Below, in pieces: positions 31,772 to 44,069 of a stretch of 64,000 nucleotides of DNA (position 1 is its first letter; every line of letters begins with the position of its first letter). Location: assembly GCA_030549205.1 (NCBI GenBank), contig JAUKTV010000015.1, positions 434,001 to 498,000 on the forward strand. Reading direction: 5' to 3'. The stretch comes from Apiosordaria backusii (Eukaryota; Ascomycota; Sordariomycetes; Sordariales; Lasiosphaeriaceae). Position numbers and translations under genes: made by a program. The notes under the pieces are model-generated. The model was not told the origin of the DNA, ran no database searches, and saw nothing but the letters and a program-made list of their open reading frames with translations.

Positions 31772-34055
31772 ATGTCCAAACAAGGTGGTAAAGGCGCCGC
31801 CGGCAAAGGCAAGAAGCCTGCCAAGGCTGGCGGCGATGACAAGAGAGAGGATGCCCTCCAGGCCGTGATCATTGCCGATTACTTCCAAGACAGATTCAGA
31901 CCATTCACTTTGGACAAGCCTAGGGTACGTTTTCTGGCCGCGAACTGAATCTTCTTGCGCACTCGGTGACTAACCATCCCGGCAGTGTCTTCTCCCCTTG
32001 GTCAACGTCCCTGTCATCGAGTATACTCTCGAATTCCTTGCCTCGAACGGCGTGCAAGAGGTCTTTATTTACTGCGGCACCCACTCCGAAGATATCGAGC
32101 AATATATCCACGAGTCGACAAGATGGAGCCCCAACAGCATCATCTCTCCTTTCTCCTCCCTCGAATTCATCAGAGTGTCTGACGCAACCTCGGTCGGCGA
32201 CTTCCTACGCGATCTTGACAAGCGGAGTTTGATTTCAGGCGACTTCATTCTTGTCCATGGTGACCTCGTTGCCAATATCCAACTAGATGCCGTCCTGGCC
32301 AAGCACAGAGCGAGAAGGGAAGCGAATCGTGACGCCTGCATGACAATGCTTTTGCGCTCCGTCGGATTGGAGCCTCACCGGGCCGCCAAAGCTCGAGGCA
32401 TCACGCCGGTCTTTGTTATAGACGACACAGACGGCAGGTGTTTGCAGTACGATGAGATCCACCCACTAATGAAGGACCGACGTCTAATTTTGGACCCCTC
32501 TCTATTCAAACACGAATCCTTCGAAGTCCGAAGCAACCTTATCGACTGTGGCATCGACATTTGCACACCCGATGTGTTGGCTTTGTGGTCAGAAAGCTTT
32601 GACTACGAGTTGCCAAGGAAAAACTTCTTGCACGGTGTGCTGAAGGACTGGGAGTTGAACGGCAAATTGATTTACACAGAGATTTTCGAGGACGGGTACG
32701 CGGCCCGCGCCAGCAATCTGATGATGTACGACTGTATTAGCAAGGATATTCTCGAGCGCTGGGTACTCCCTTTTGCACCAGACAGTAACCTGATGCACGA
32801 CCAGTCCTACCGAAAAGTGAAGAACAATTCCTACGTCGAGTCAGGTGTTTTGGTAGAGAGAGGGAGCAAGGTATTACAGTCGGCAATCGGAAAGGATACG
32901 TCCATCAGGGCCGGAAGTTTGATTTCTGGCAGCGTTGTTGGAAGAAGGTGTCAGATCGGCAAGGACGTCAAGATCAAGGACAGCTACATCTTTGAGGATG
33001 TTGTGATTGAGGATGGTGCTGTTATTATCCACTCGATATTGGCGGGCGGTGTCAAGGTTGGTGCGAATGCGCACATCCCAGAGGGCTCATTGATTTCCTA
33101 CAATGTGGAGATTGATAGAGATATCAAACTTCCATCAAAGCCACCAGCGCGGATTTCAGCCAAGACAGATGATGGAGAGCCCGTCGAGACTGATGCTTCT
33201 CTCGTGGGACCGGGTGGAAAGGGTGCTACCTACAGTGTTACTGTCCACGACTCCGACTCCGACTCGGAAGACGAGGGCGATGGCGACCCAGCACAGCTGC
33301 AAAACAACCTCATCTACTCGCTCGAGGGCCTCAACGTCTCCACTTTGTCCGTTTCCACGCTCGCATCAGATGACGACTATGATTCAGACGAGGATGAGGA
33401 GCATGCAGGCTACCTACATGCGGGCGATGGGCAGCGCGAGCGCCTTTCATCATTTACCTCTGACGATGCTTCCAAGCCTGACGCTTTCCACGGCGACGCA
33501 GTCAACGGCTTGGTGGACGCTCTCCGGGGAGACGACAACGCAGACTTCGACTCTGCGAAGCTGGAGTTTATGGGTCTTAGGCTGTCTAACAACGCTTCCG
33601 ACAGCTCCATGCGGCGCGCTATTGCCGTTGCGTTTACCAAGCGTGCGGCAGAAATGTTGAACCCGGAGCACGGTGGTCTGGAGCCATCAAAGGCAGCGGA
33701 GAGGGTACTCCGGGGTAAGAACGGAGCGGTCAAGTTCATCAAGGACGTGGGTGTTGGCGGCGATGATGTCAAGCAGCAGGCCGAGTTTGCGCTTGCGCTG
33801 CAAAAGGGGCTACTAAACATCAAGGGGCTTGAGTCTGGTAGGGCCGGCACACTGTTGGCGGCTTTGCTTCAGCAACTTTACAGCTTGGATGTGCTTGAGG
33901 AGGAGGGCATCTTGGCTTGGTGGGCTGATAAGAGGGCTGCTGAGGGCGAGACGATGACCACGGTCAAGGAGAAGTGCAAGGTACTGGTGGACTGGCTGGA
34001 GGAGGCCGATGAGGAGGACAGTGATGAGGATGATGGGGATGAAGACAGCGATTAA
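31772..34055 (+). CDS. GCD6: Translation initiation factor eIF2B, epsilon subunit
   Basis: Catalytic subunit of the guanine nucleotide exchange factor that recharges eIF2 with GTP, the control point of general amino acid control. Exons 31772-31924 and 31986-34055 (61-nt intron, GTACGT to CAG) give 740 residues. Order: basic N-terminus; nucleotidyltransferase-like fold (DYFQDRFRPFTLDKPR to LVNVPVIEYTLEFLASNGV, about 35-300); left-handed beta-helix hexapeptide repeats at about 332-420 (IGKDTSIRAGSLISGSVVG); acidic linker at about 440-540; C-terminal W2/eIF5C HEAT domain at about 555-735. It ends in the aromatic/acidic motif LVDWLEEADEEDSDEDDGDE, the part that contacts eIF2. The start was chosen at MSKQGGKG because codons upstream in frame contain no ATG. 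Yeast Gcd6 has 712 residues. Confidence 0.95.
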
Positions 34056-35587
34056 ACTGCAGGAGGCATGCCGTATTCATTGGGTCGGCGTTGTCAGCAG
34101 TGATGATGAAGAAAAATAGTGTGCATAGCTAGGTACTTGGAGTCTGGTGTCGGTCGTCTAAGGGGTTACAGCGTGCACACAAACTACCTAACCGAAGGAT
34201 AGATGGATACCCTTGGATCTCAAGCGTACATGTATTTACGACTGGTGAACAAAAAGTTATGGGTATATAAAAATGACGATACTGGGAGGTTTCTGTGGAA
34301 CAGCGACTTCATCATGATCCTGCTTTTGCCCTATGTTGTGCTTGTATGAGATGGACATGGCTCCTAATTTTGAGTGACTCCCATACCCTCAGGTCCGGAT
34401 TCTTCTCTGCCACAGCGCTTCCAAAATCATGCTTTCTTCGTGATATGGAGGTACCATGTTGAAAGAAGATGGTGACACCATCCCCTCACCCCCCAAAAGA
34501 GTGGGTGTAAGAAGGTGTAAGATGATTGGCCCAAAAGCACTTTAACCCCTCGTCGCGAACCGCTCCACTCTGATTCACGGCCAAAGTCACGAAAGTTCAC
34601 GCTACAGGGTGTGCATCGTGTGCATCGGTGCGAAAATGCCGCGTGAAAACGCGAGTCAAACACGCGCTTGAGAACAAAAAAAAACCTCTTTTGTGAACGC
34701 GTCTTTTTTGTTCACGACCTAACATTTACGCATTTGCGCTTACATTTTTGTACACCTATTCACTTGCAATGATGCTGATATGTTGATTTGTTAATGTTGT
34801 TCTTTTAATTCAATTCAATTCAATTCAATTCGGTTCTCTTTTCCTCCCAGTCAATAGATCTCTCACGCACGCACGCACGCACACAAATGATGACACTAGC
34901 TCAGCTAGCACTAGATTCACACACATTCACACACACGCACACACACCGCTACAACCCAACCCCCCAACTCCCCAACAACACCACACAACCACAACAACAG
35001 AACATCCCAAGCCAAGGTCCAACCAACCAACCCCAGCCAATGCAAATACCAGAATCCATTTCAATTTCCATATCATTTCTCTTTCCCGTTCTGTCTGTCT
35101 GTCCATCCATCCGTGCAATCCATCCCATCATTTCCAAAAAAAAAAACTGTAACAGTAAAAAACAAAAAGACAAACTTGCTATGAGAGAAGAAGAAGAAGT
35201 GGCTAAAAAGAGAATTTTGTTGTGCGTTGAGGTCGAAGTGATTAAAAATTTGCCGGACAAGAAAAGACGATGATGTTGTTATTCTTGGTTGGTTGAGTGT
35301 TATTGATATGATAGTAATAAAATAAAATAAAAAGCATCCAGCACACCTAAACTCCATTGCTTTGCTCAAAAGACGACAAGATAAAAAAAAAAAAAATTTG
35401 ACAAGCCAAAAAAAAAAAGGGGGTGGTGATAAAGACAGGGGGTCTTGTTTGTTTGTCTCAAAAGAAGAAAAAGAAAACACTAGTTTAAATTTGTCGATGC
35501 AAAGTAGGGTATCAAGAAAAAAAAGACAGACAATAAAAAACACCAACAAGAGGGATCAGTAGGTGTAAGTGTGTTCCCTCCATTTGC
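34056..35587. other. Spacer between convergent genes, microsatellite-rich
   Basis: No gene seen. Contains an AATTC pentanucleotide repeat (about 34806-34832), CGCA tetranucleotides (about 34866-34884), CA tracts, A runs near 35135-35410, and a short inverted repeat GTGAAC/GTTCAC (34693-34715) that encloses ACGCGT at 34697-34702. Confidence 0.55.
34806..34832. repeat. (AATTC)n microsatellite
   Basis: Five tandem pentanucleotide units in the spacer between the eIF2B epsilon gene and the Whi5-like gene. Confidence 0.85.
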
Positions 35588-36757
35588 TCAAGCAGTCGTA
35601 TCATCAAACGTAAGCCGTCTCCTCGCCACACTCGCCGGCGTTCTGCCCCCGATCCCAAGTGCCGATGACACTGGAGTCTTCCAGGGCTTTTGCGCCGGGC
35701 TCGGCGTCATGTGCACAAAGTCTTCAAAGTTGAAGGCGTTCATGCCGGGAGTGGCGGGGAAGGGGTTCCCACCGCCGGGTGTGGTCATCATCGAGGATGG
35801 CAGCGCCAAGTTGTTCTTCTTCGGTGGTGGAGTCGAGGGTGGCTCCATCAGCCGGTTGTTGGTTCGGGGTTGAGCCGGGGAGGGGGAGGCGGCGAGGTAC
35901 AGCAGGAGGTCGGCGCCTTCCTGACCGGTCTTGTTATTGACGGTATTGTCATTTTCGGTTGCTGATTGCCTGTCTCTGGGCTTCTTCATCAGACTGCGGC
36001 TGCGCATTGGTGGGGTTCGGGGTGGTGATATGCGGATGCTGTTCCGGACTTGGAAGGATTGAATGGGGAGGTCATCATCGTCATCGGAATTTGCGGCATA
36101 GTTTGTAGAGACGTAGACGTCACTGATTTGTTTGGAACCGGCATAAAAGGATAGATCGGGGCCAGCAGAGGTTGTAAAGTGCTGTTGTCGTTTTGGTTTC
36201 AGGGGTGACGACTGAGTGAGTTGATGTTCTGGCTCCTTCCACAGGGGATGGCTGAAGGATCTGTGGGCGGTGGGGGACTGGCGAAACCGTTTGCTTGGAC
36301 TCGACATGGTATGGTCAAAAGAGGCAACATATGTGCGCTTTCGATGCCCGGTGCTGCCATTGCTAGACATTATGGCATCGGAAAAGATGGGCGCCTTTAG
36401 CGGCGAGCTCATGAGTGTTCTCGAGGGATATGGGAGGTCGGATGCGCTCGAGGAGGAGTCGGACAAGATGTCACCGTCTGGGATACGGTTGCGCCGGATC
36501 TTTTCCTCGAACCTGGGCTCGATTTTATCGAGGGTCAGGTCTTCGAGCCCATGCTTCGTTTTGAACTGGGCAAGTGCGAGGCGGTTCTGTAGTCTCCTGG
36601 CCATCTGATATTCTCACCGTCAGCCAACTTAACTTCCTCCAGCCGGTTGGTTCGAGGGAGGCCGCTTTTTCTCTAGACATACCTTGCTGATTTCGGCCCT
36701 CTTGAGAACCTTTCCTGCAACCTCCTCGGGCTGTATCTTCAACGGCGACGACATCAT
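35588..36757 (-). CDS. Whi5/Nrm1-like G1/S transcriptional repressor
   Basis: Exons 36757-36683 and 36604-35588 (78-nt intron, GTATGT to CAG) give 363 residues. Near the N-terminus, at about 28-60, lies the Whi5/Nrm1 signature RLQNRLALAQFKTKHGLEDL followed by TLDKIEPRFEE. In yeast this GTB-type motif docks onto SBF/MBF transcription factors and holds G1/S genes off until Whi5 is phosphorylated by G1 CDK. The rest is predicted disordered, with many SP/TP sites (MSSPLK, SSPSKRF, RISPPRTPPM, MTPSPAQKPW) as expected for a CDK target. The tail TPASVARRRLTFDD is conserved-looking. Two ATGs occur in a row at the start. Filamentous fungi usually have one member, so Whi5 versus Nrm1 cannot be decided. 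Confidence 0.82.
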
Positions 36758-39172
36758 GTTGCCGGGTTGCATGCACGCAGGGAGTCGATCCAGATCTGGT
36801 GGTTGAGGATGGGACTGGAGAAGGTCAGAGATTTGAGGTCTGCCTGGTTCGGCTGGATGGGGTCCCCTGAGACCGCAAGGCGCCTAAGCGCTGCCGTTGA
36901 ACAAGAAGAAGGGACAACGAAGCAAGATTCTGGATGAAACGCCTGTGTGTGCTTGATGCGCTGTCGACGAGGTACAAGATGGCAAAACGACACTGGCAGG
37001 GTCCCAACAGAGCACCTTGAGGGTCGAAGTATCTGAAGAAAGGGAGTAGTAGAAAGTAGTGTTGATACTTGTCAAAGAGGTTGGAGCAGCAAATTCACAT
37101 TCCTGTGGAAACCGGTAGATTAGCTGAGCACTGGCCTTCTGCATCTGCGGCACAGGGAGTCCAGGGGGTGCTATGGCCCGCCAATTTGTCGGTTTCCCCC
37201 CCTCGTGCCTTGCCAGGCACCTGCACCTCATCCCCGCCAAAACCCGCCAGAGATGGAAGCCTTTTTTCTGCATCTGGAAGTCGAATTTTAATTATCCAAA
37301 AAATCAGAAGCCAGAAGATGGTAGACGACCACCTGATGTCGCAATGGGATGCACAACATGGTGTCCCGGAGCCCCGGGTACCGCCTTTCAGCTTCTGCGC
37401 CCTATCCCCTCTCTTGTCTTGTCGCCCTGTGCTTTTTATAAGGATGGGTATACACTATTCATAAGATCCCGGCCTGGTGTCCCGGGCTACGACATCATAA
37501 CTGTCGCGATATGGTGACAGAGTCTTGGCCTTTTTCCTCAGGAGCGGTTGGTTCTCCACAGCCTAACAGGTTCCATGGACAGGCCCAGGCTCGGCAGGCT
37601 GAAAATATCCGCCGTGTGTTTTTGACACATTCTTTAATTCTTAGCGAGCACCCGGTTCTTGACGAGAGAACGTTTGGAAGATAAGTTCCATAGATGAACC
37701 GGTTCGGCTTCCATGTGTCTGGTGGTCTGCCGTTGCAAGACCGGACAAGCCAAACGGTGCCTTGCAGCCCCAGCCCCGGAACAAACACCCGGCCATAGAC
37801 CGGCGATAGCAGCAAGTGGAAGCAGTCCAGTCCAAGTGCTTGCATAAAGTGCATGCGAGCTGGTGGATCGACCTTCACAACAATCCGAACTGCACCTCAT
37901 TCTTATAACACGCCGCTTTGACAGTCCTCCCATTGACCCTCCGAACCTCGTTCCTCTCCCTACCGCACCATGTCTCGGCGACTGACCGAAGAGATAACAT
38001 GTCCGTCAGCGGCCCTGCTTCGGCCAGAGTGAGGGTTATCTCGAGTGGGGAAAGTTCCCTGTTTTGCGATGGGCCTTCTTCCAACTTGTCACCCTCCTTT
38101 TCCTTGTTCCATTTGTTGATGGGCCGTTGGATCCGATCTGAAATGGCGCCCAAGAGACGAGTGGTCGAAGGAGGTGGTGGAGGCAGGATCCTCTTTGGAG
38201 TCTTGGGCTGTGGAAAGAGTCGTCAACAAGTGTGCCCACTTCCATCTCGATTCCACTTTCCAGCTTTTCGCGCCGAGATATTGAGGTCAAAATGTTCACA
38301 CCATCAGTGGGATCGTGGCTATATATTTTCAACCCCTTGCTGCCCCTGGCAGTTTCCTGCCAGGTTGTTGATCTCGGACGAGCTGTCCGATTCTTACAGC
38401 AACTACCCTCCCCGTTTTATCCGTTCTCCTGCTCTCGTCTCCTGTCGCTTCTCCCCATCCCCCCAATCGTGGTTGCAAGCTGCGTGCCTTGTTCCGGATA
38501 CAGCAGTACAGCAGTGGACAGGTTCCCGTCCCGTCGTCTGTGGCATCGCTGGCCCAATCTCGACCAATTGCAGACCTACCATACGTCATTGACACATTCC
38601 AAGCTTTACCTACCTAGCTCAACTGCCGCCGATATCCTCGCTGTGTGCGCGACACAGATCAGATTGCGAAAAAGAAGATCGCACATCGTACCCGTTCCGA
38701 GAGTCGTTGTTGTGCCACTTGACGGTCGCTTCCCCCCTCCAGATCGCTCTTTGGTTCTCGCCGTTTGTCCTACACCATCTTCCATTAAGGGGCAGGTGCA
38801 GTGCACCATCTGACGGCCACAGGCGCATCCCATCTTGAATACCTACCTTACTTTGAGCTCAAGCTTCCTCCCCCCACCCCCACCTACCTCCACTGTCCAG
38901 ATACGGCGTGCGCTCACCACGCTACCTGCGCCACAGCCCATCCATCGACCGTTGGCAGCTCGCTCTTTTGGTCTTCTCGTATACCCAGAGCTTGCCAGCT
39001 GGGCCAGCTTTGCGAGATCTCTCTCGGTTTCCAGTCGTTGGTTTTTTGTGTTGCGGCATCACATTCGTTTGCTTCTTCTTTTTCTTCTTCATCGGCCCCT
39101 TGTTGGTGGTTGGAATTGGAACTGGAATTGGAATCGAAATTTGGAGATAATCTTAGCCTCCTCGCCGCAGCC
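36758..39172. other. Divergent intergenic region
   Basis: 2.4 kb between the Whi5-like gene (minus) and the metalloprotease gene (plus). The frame open on the plus strand at 37918-38592 has no conserved pattern. The last 800 bases are strongly pyrimidine-rich, as in fungal promoters and leaders. I see no gene. Confidence 0.5.
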
Positions 39173-41680
39173 ATGGCCCCGTCCCTCTTCAACTTTAAGG
39201 AACTGCGGAGGCGGTCCAGGCAGAGCTTCCGGACCGAACGGTCGACCGATACGTCTAGCGACGCCAGCAACGGTACTACGGCTACCTCCGGCTCCTTGAC
39301 GCCCCCGTCGATCGGACAGCAGTCAGATCCCGCCCTGAACTTGCAATTGACAGACAAATTCCTCTCCCCGTCTTCTGCCGGCCTCACACGACCAGCGGCC
39401 CAGCCATACCCCAACGGCAACAGCAACCGGTACAGCGTGTCAGGCATGGCAGGCCTAGGGTCACCCGTCTTGAATGGTGGAAAGGGTCCAAGTTTGCCAG
39501 TGTCCCAGTACTCGCCCCGCATCACGAATGTGCCTGACAATTCCTGGGTGAGTGGTTTTTGTTGATCAATCATATTGGCAAGGCTGGACTAACGCGAAGC
39601 AGGCGTATCAAAAGGTCTTGCTGGTCTATGGCACGGTTGGCGACCCCTCTCAGCAGTCACTGGATGGAACAGTCACCGTGAGCCGTCTGGACGACAGCTT
39701 TCCTCCTGTCTCATGGCCAGTGTGCAACTCGCACTTCAAGGCGCTTGTTTACATGATGCCCGGTGCCAACCGCTTGCGGTTTGACTTTGCGAGTCCCAAG
39801 CTTGCAAACAGTGGATCTTCCAACCCTATTCACGCCTCTTACCTCACGGTTCATATGATTCCTCCGGTCGCTGCTCCTCCGTTACAGCTTGCCATTCTGC
39901 TGGCAAAAGATTCCCCTGGCACTTTCGATGCAGTCCCAGCTCGGATTGAAAGGGAGGGCAATGGACTGGAAACTGCGGTCCGCAAGTTCCGCATGGCTGC
40001 ATATCTGTGGCAGGCCTTCACAGCGGAACAGATGTGGCGCAACAAATTCGGCCGCCGTACCTTTAGGTTTGAGGAGGAGTGGACGACAGGCACTTCCAAC
40101 CAACGAGATAGAGAAAACGGCACACTGCGCTCCGAAGCGCGTGTTCACGTTATCCGAACGGACAAGACACTGGCAGAGCTCCGGGACTTGAACAAGGCAC
40201 AGCAGAACCCGAATGCATCCGACTCAGGGGCCCTCTATGGCATTGCCGCCGACGCTGTGCGCGATTACTTCAAACCGCTACCCGGGCAAAAGTTGTACGT
40301 GTCGGTTCTCCTCTTGGATGCCCATTGGGATACCGCCTCCAAGACAATTGTAGGGCATGCTGCCTTGGGTGGGAACGTTGGCGACCTGCATTTGGGCGTG
40401 TTCGGGTCTCATTGCCTCCAGAGCTACCCGACAAGCTTCGAGGAGGTTGTCCCTGCATTTACCGACTGCACGCCTACCGACACCAACCATGTGGGCAATG
40501 ACTGCAACGATGCCGGAAGCTCGTGGGAGGCGGCCAACATAGGAATTGGCGCCCACATGCACGAAACCGGCCACCTTTTTGGCCTGCCACACCAGGAGAG
40601 CGGGGTCATGCTGAGGGACTACGTCACGTTTAACCGTACGTTTGTCTCCCGCGAAGCATATTCGACCCGAACGAGGTCCAAGGGCGGCCCGGTCACACAG
40701 GAAGACGAATGCACCTGGCACCGTCTGGACTGCCTACGCTTCCGCAGCCACCCGTGCTTCCGACTACCAAATGATCCGGTGGTGAACTCGGACGACAGCG
40801 TCCAGGCATGGCCGGTAGATGGCCTGACTGTCATGGCGGCCACGGGTGTTTCATTTGTCGAGATATTTGGTGAAGGGGATGACGTGTGTCACAGTTGGAT
40901 TGAGTACCCCGCCGAAAATGGCAGTGTCCAACGGTCGGTAACGCTGAGCGAGCAGGACTTGCGAAGCCGGCTGCCCGAGGGCAAGCGCAAGGGGACCATC
41001 AAGCTCGCGATCAAGTCTCACGGCGGCGGCTCGTTGGATATCGACGACTACAATAAGTTCTCCTCCACCAAGTCTTGTCTGAAGCTTCCGAGCGCCCTTC
41101 CTGGAATTCCCAAGAATGCTTACCGTGGCAAGAAGCTGGGGGCTTCGCAGCTGGAGGGCAGCGAGCCTCACGAGTTCATCTTCACTAGTGCTCTGAGGCA
41201 AGACAGGGTTTTGTCACGTATCATTTTCTACCACGGCCTGGCTGTGGATGGTTTGGAGTTTGTTTACGACGACGATTCAAGGCAATTATTTGGCAAGCGG
41301 GGCGGGAAAGCGGGAGGAGATGCTTTTGATATGGGTATGTTTTTTCTATTGTTTCTGTTTACCAATTGCTAACATTAAACCCTAGATATCCGCCGTGGCG
41401 AATACATTACCGGCTTTTTTGTTCGATCTGGCTTTTGGGTGGACGCCATTCAAGTCTTGACAAGTTTAGGGAGGAGATCACCGCTGTTTGGTAATGCCCA
41501 CGGAGGTGATGCGTATGTTGTCCTTTCTTTGCCCTGTTGAATTTGTGTAGTTTTGTTTATGCTGACGACTCTTGCTTGTTTAGCCACACACTGATACCGC
41601 CCAGAGGCTACAACATCTGCGGTGTCACCGGCAGCTGCGGATCCTGGGTGGACGGCTTCTCCGTTATCGTTACGAGATGA
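39173..41680 (+). CDS. Zinc metalloprotease (YIL108W-type) with jacalin-like C-terminus
   Basis: Exons 39173-39547, 39603-41334, 41386-41512, 41584-41680; phases close, 776 residues. The zinc site is HETGHLFGLPH (H445, E446, H449, H455), preceded by a long domain with conserved blocks (FKALVYMMPGANRLRFDF, AAYLWQAFTAEQMWRNKFG). This matches the putative metallopeptidase family of yeast YIL108W, whose substrate is unknown. From about residue 640 the chain turns into a jacalin-like beta-prism fold candidate (GFFVRSGFWVDAIQVLTSLG, then ICGVTGSCGSWVDGFSVIV), which suggests carbohydrate or membrane binding. No signal peptide: the N-terminus MAPSLFNFKELRRRSRQSFR is basic and Ser-rich, so it is probably cytosolic. 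The start has good context (CAGCCATGG). Confidence 0.9.
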
Positions 41681-43209
41681 TTTTTTTCGACACCAGCAGC
41701 AGCCGAATTGCTTTTGTGCTTCCTTACTTGTCACATTTTTACCTACGTTACCTACGATTTGCTTATCGTGTGAGACACGGGACAAGGCAAGAAACGGGAT
41801 ACTAATCTAATGAGTGTTACATACGGGGGGTTGGTTTGGGAAATAGAGTTTCGTCTTGTCTTTCCTTCTCACACACGCTATCACACATCACATATGACAC
41901 ACACACACACATCGATTACAAGGATACCTACCACCTTATCTTGTTTAATTATCATCAATTTCGACTTGTGGTTTTTATTGGCGTGGTCGATAGCCGTCTT
42001 CTCTTGTATCTCATTCACTTTGTTGGAGCCTCAAAGAAAAGAGCCTGGTTTATTTCTCGGTTACCTGCTTTAGGAGGGAATAAAATGTTTGGAGGGCAAA
42101 AAAGGAGACGAAAATTCACTTCATTGCTTTGGTGTGCGGTGGGTGGGTTTTTGATTGGGACAAGATACATATACCCTAGGTACATTACATTACATTACAT
42201 GCACGTTTTGCAGGATTTTTATATTGGGAGTTTGAAAGGAATAGAAGGGGACCGGTTTGTTCAGAGCTTTGGTGCTGGGTCTGTTGTTGTTTCAAGCTTG
42301 TGCTGTGTTTATTTGATGTGTGCCTATGCATCCATCCATGCATGGCTGTCTATCTAGGTGTTTGTCTACGTGCATCTTGTCTTGACTCATCAATCATCGC
42401 CATTTCCTAGGGTTTGGTTTGCCTGTGTTTCTTGCTGTTCCAACAAGAAGACACTTTCAGCCTTCTGGATATACATGATGGCTAGCATATGTGATCAACG
42501 CCCAACTTCACCGAGGGAGGCGTCTATCATCAACAACTGCCGAACCGACTTCCGGGCGGGGGCCCTGCTGATGAAACAGCAGGCCGGGTTACCTACTTGG
42601 CCTGGGTATTATCTGCATCATGTGCAAATAATATATCATTACAACTCATTTTCGTCCGAACTGCATGCATGCATGCATGCATGCATCGCAGAGTTAGAGC
42701 GACACACACCTACCTGGACTTTTGCGGCAGGCAAGTAGAAAGTCATTGACTCTGTGTCCACTGAATTACGCTGTGATTGATGCCACTAGGTATGTTGAAA
42801 GTTTATTAGTTTGAGAAAGGTGATGATTTAAGTTGGGTTTTGTTCCAACATGATTTATTACGATAACGATGTGAAAAAATATTGGTGACAATAACTGTTG
42901 GGTATATATCTTCGATGTTTGGTTGGCTTTCTTTTCTGTCCCCCTCCTTTCCCCCTTCCTTCTGCTTGTGTATTGATGATCTTTTGTTCAAACTCTGGCT
43001 TCATCTTTGAGACCGTACCATGCTGCGCCCCTCCCCCCCCCCCCCCCCTCGCGTTCCTTCCCTCCTTTCTCCCCACCTTGACGGAGAAAAGATCAGACCA
43101 TTTTCCTGCTTCGCTGATCCCTCTACCCCCAAATAGGTACCATAAAAACTCCAGCTCCCAGAAGACTATCTCCCCTTCTGTGCTTCGCCCTAGAATTTTT
43201 GTTTCGGAT
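41681..43209. other. Spacer with microsatellites
   Basis: Between convergent 3' ends. Contains CA tracts near 41898-41912, an ACATT repeat (about 42183-42200), a GCAT repeat (about 42663-42687) and 16 consecutive C at 43033-43048. No gene supported. Confidence 0.55.
42663..42687. repeat. (GCAT)n microsatellite
   Basis: Six tandem GCAT units; the motif is self-complementary, so the tract is a perfect palindrome. Confidence 0.85.
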
Positions 43210-43467
43210 TTATTTCGACGACTTCTCCGCACCCTCCGAGCAAACCACAGCCCTCTTGTCCTCCTCGCTGAACATCTCCGTCCCCTGCTGCAGCGCACTG
43301 ATCAGCACCGCGATGGAAGACTCCGGCTTGAAGTCGTCTGCGGAGCGGACCGCGTCGAGGGCTTCCCCGAATTCTTGGGTGGCGCGCTGGAGGTAGTAGG
43401 ATGTGAACTCTGCGTCGACTTGCTTTTGGCTCTTTTGTTGTTGTTGTTGGGGTTCTGGGGAAGACAT
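43210..43467 (-). CDS. Rsa3-domain protein, ribosome assembly (very short)
   Basis: Single exon, 85 residues, from the ATG at 43467. After a Gln-rich start (MSSPEPQQQQQKSQKQ) comes FTSYYLQRATQEFGEALDAV, then RSADDFK and a LISALQQGTEMFS block ending in EEDKRAVV. This reads as the Rsa3 domain, known from yeast Rsa3, a nucleolar factor for early 60S ribosomal subunit assembly that binds Dbp6. Yeast Rsa3 is about 220 residues with a long acidic N-terminus, which is absent here. Codons upstream in frame are open for some 15 triplets but have no ATG; an upstream exon cannot be excluded. It runs in the same direction as the ApsB-like gene, whose stop lies about 600 bases upstream of this start. Confidence 0.75.
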   Translation of the reverse strand: MSSPEPQQQQQKSQKQVDAEFTSYYLQRATQEFGEALDAVRSADDFKPESSIAVLISALQQGTEMFSEEDKRAVVCSEGAEKSSK

Positions 43468-44069
43468 TGTAACTGAGCGGGTTGGTTGATCTTGTGTGAA
43501 GAGATGTAGCAATACGCGGAAAATACTTTCTTGACTGAAGTGATTGGGTGAGAGGGGGAAGTGTAAATTTTAAGATAAGTTGCTGTGAGTGAGTGAGTGA
43601 GTGAGTGAAGAAAGGTTTTGAAGAGGGTTAGGGAAGGTTTGGATGGGATATGGTCCGTGCTCGCGAGTAGTTCAGAGAAATAAGTGTCCTCCCCTTTTCA
43701 AGCTTGACACGACACACACACACACGCGAGCCGCAGCATAGGCAAATAAGCATTGAATGATGATAATCAGCAGAAGAGCTCCTAAATAATTCAATCCGCC
43801 CACTCAGCAAGTATCAAACCGAGGTATCTAAACCAGTTACTCATGCAGTCTCCCCTTCCTATCCCAGCCATAAACCCAGTCAATAATCCTGTACAAGCCC
43901 ATAAAACCAAGGGAAACCGCCCAGTACTCCATCAACGATGTATAAGAAATCTCAGAGAATGCCATCCGTTTGCTCGCCAAGCCACAGCAGCAAGAACAAA
44001 AATAAAACCGTACCGACTTTTACCCCTATCCTATCCATCCTTCAAAACCCGGATTAGAAACAGTACAAG
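43468..44069. other. Spacer between ApsB-like and Rsa3-like genes
   Basis: Holds the promoter of the minus-strand Rsa3-like gene and the 3' end of the ApsB-like gene. A GAGT tetranucleotide repeat lies at about 43587-43608 and a CA tract at about 43713-43725. No gene seen. Confidence 0.55.

Noticed and set aside
37918..38592. Plus-strand frame of 224 codons upstream of the metalloprotease gene
   Set aside because: Lies in pyrimidine-rich promoter/leader sequence, without conserved blocks or good splice signals.
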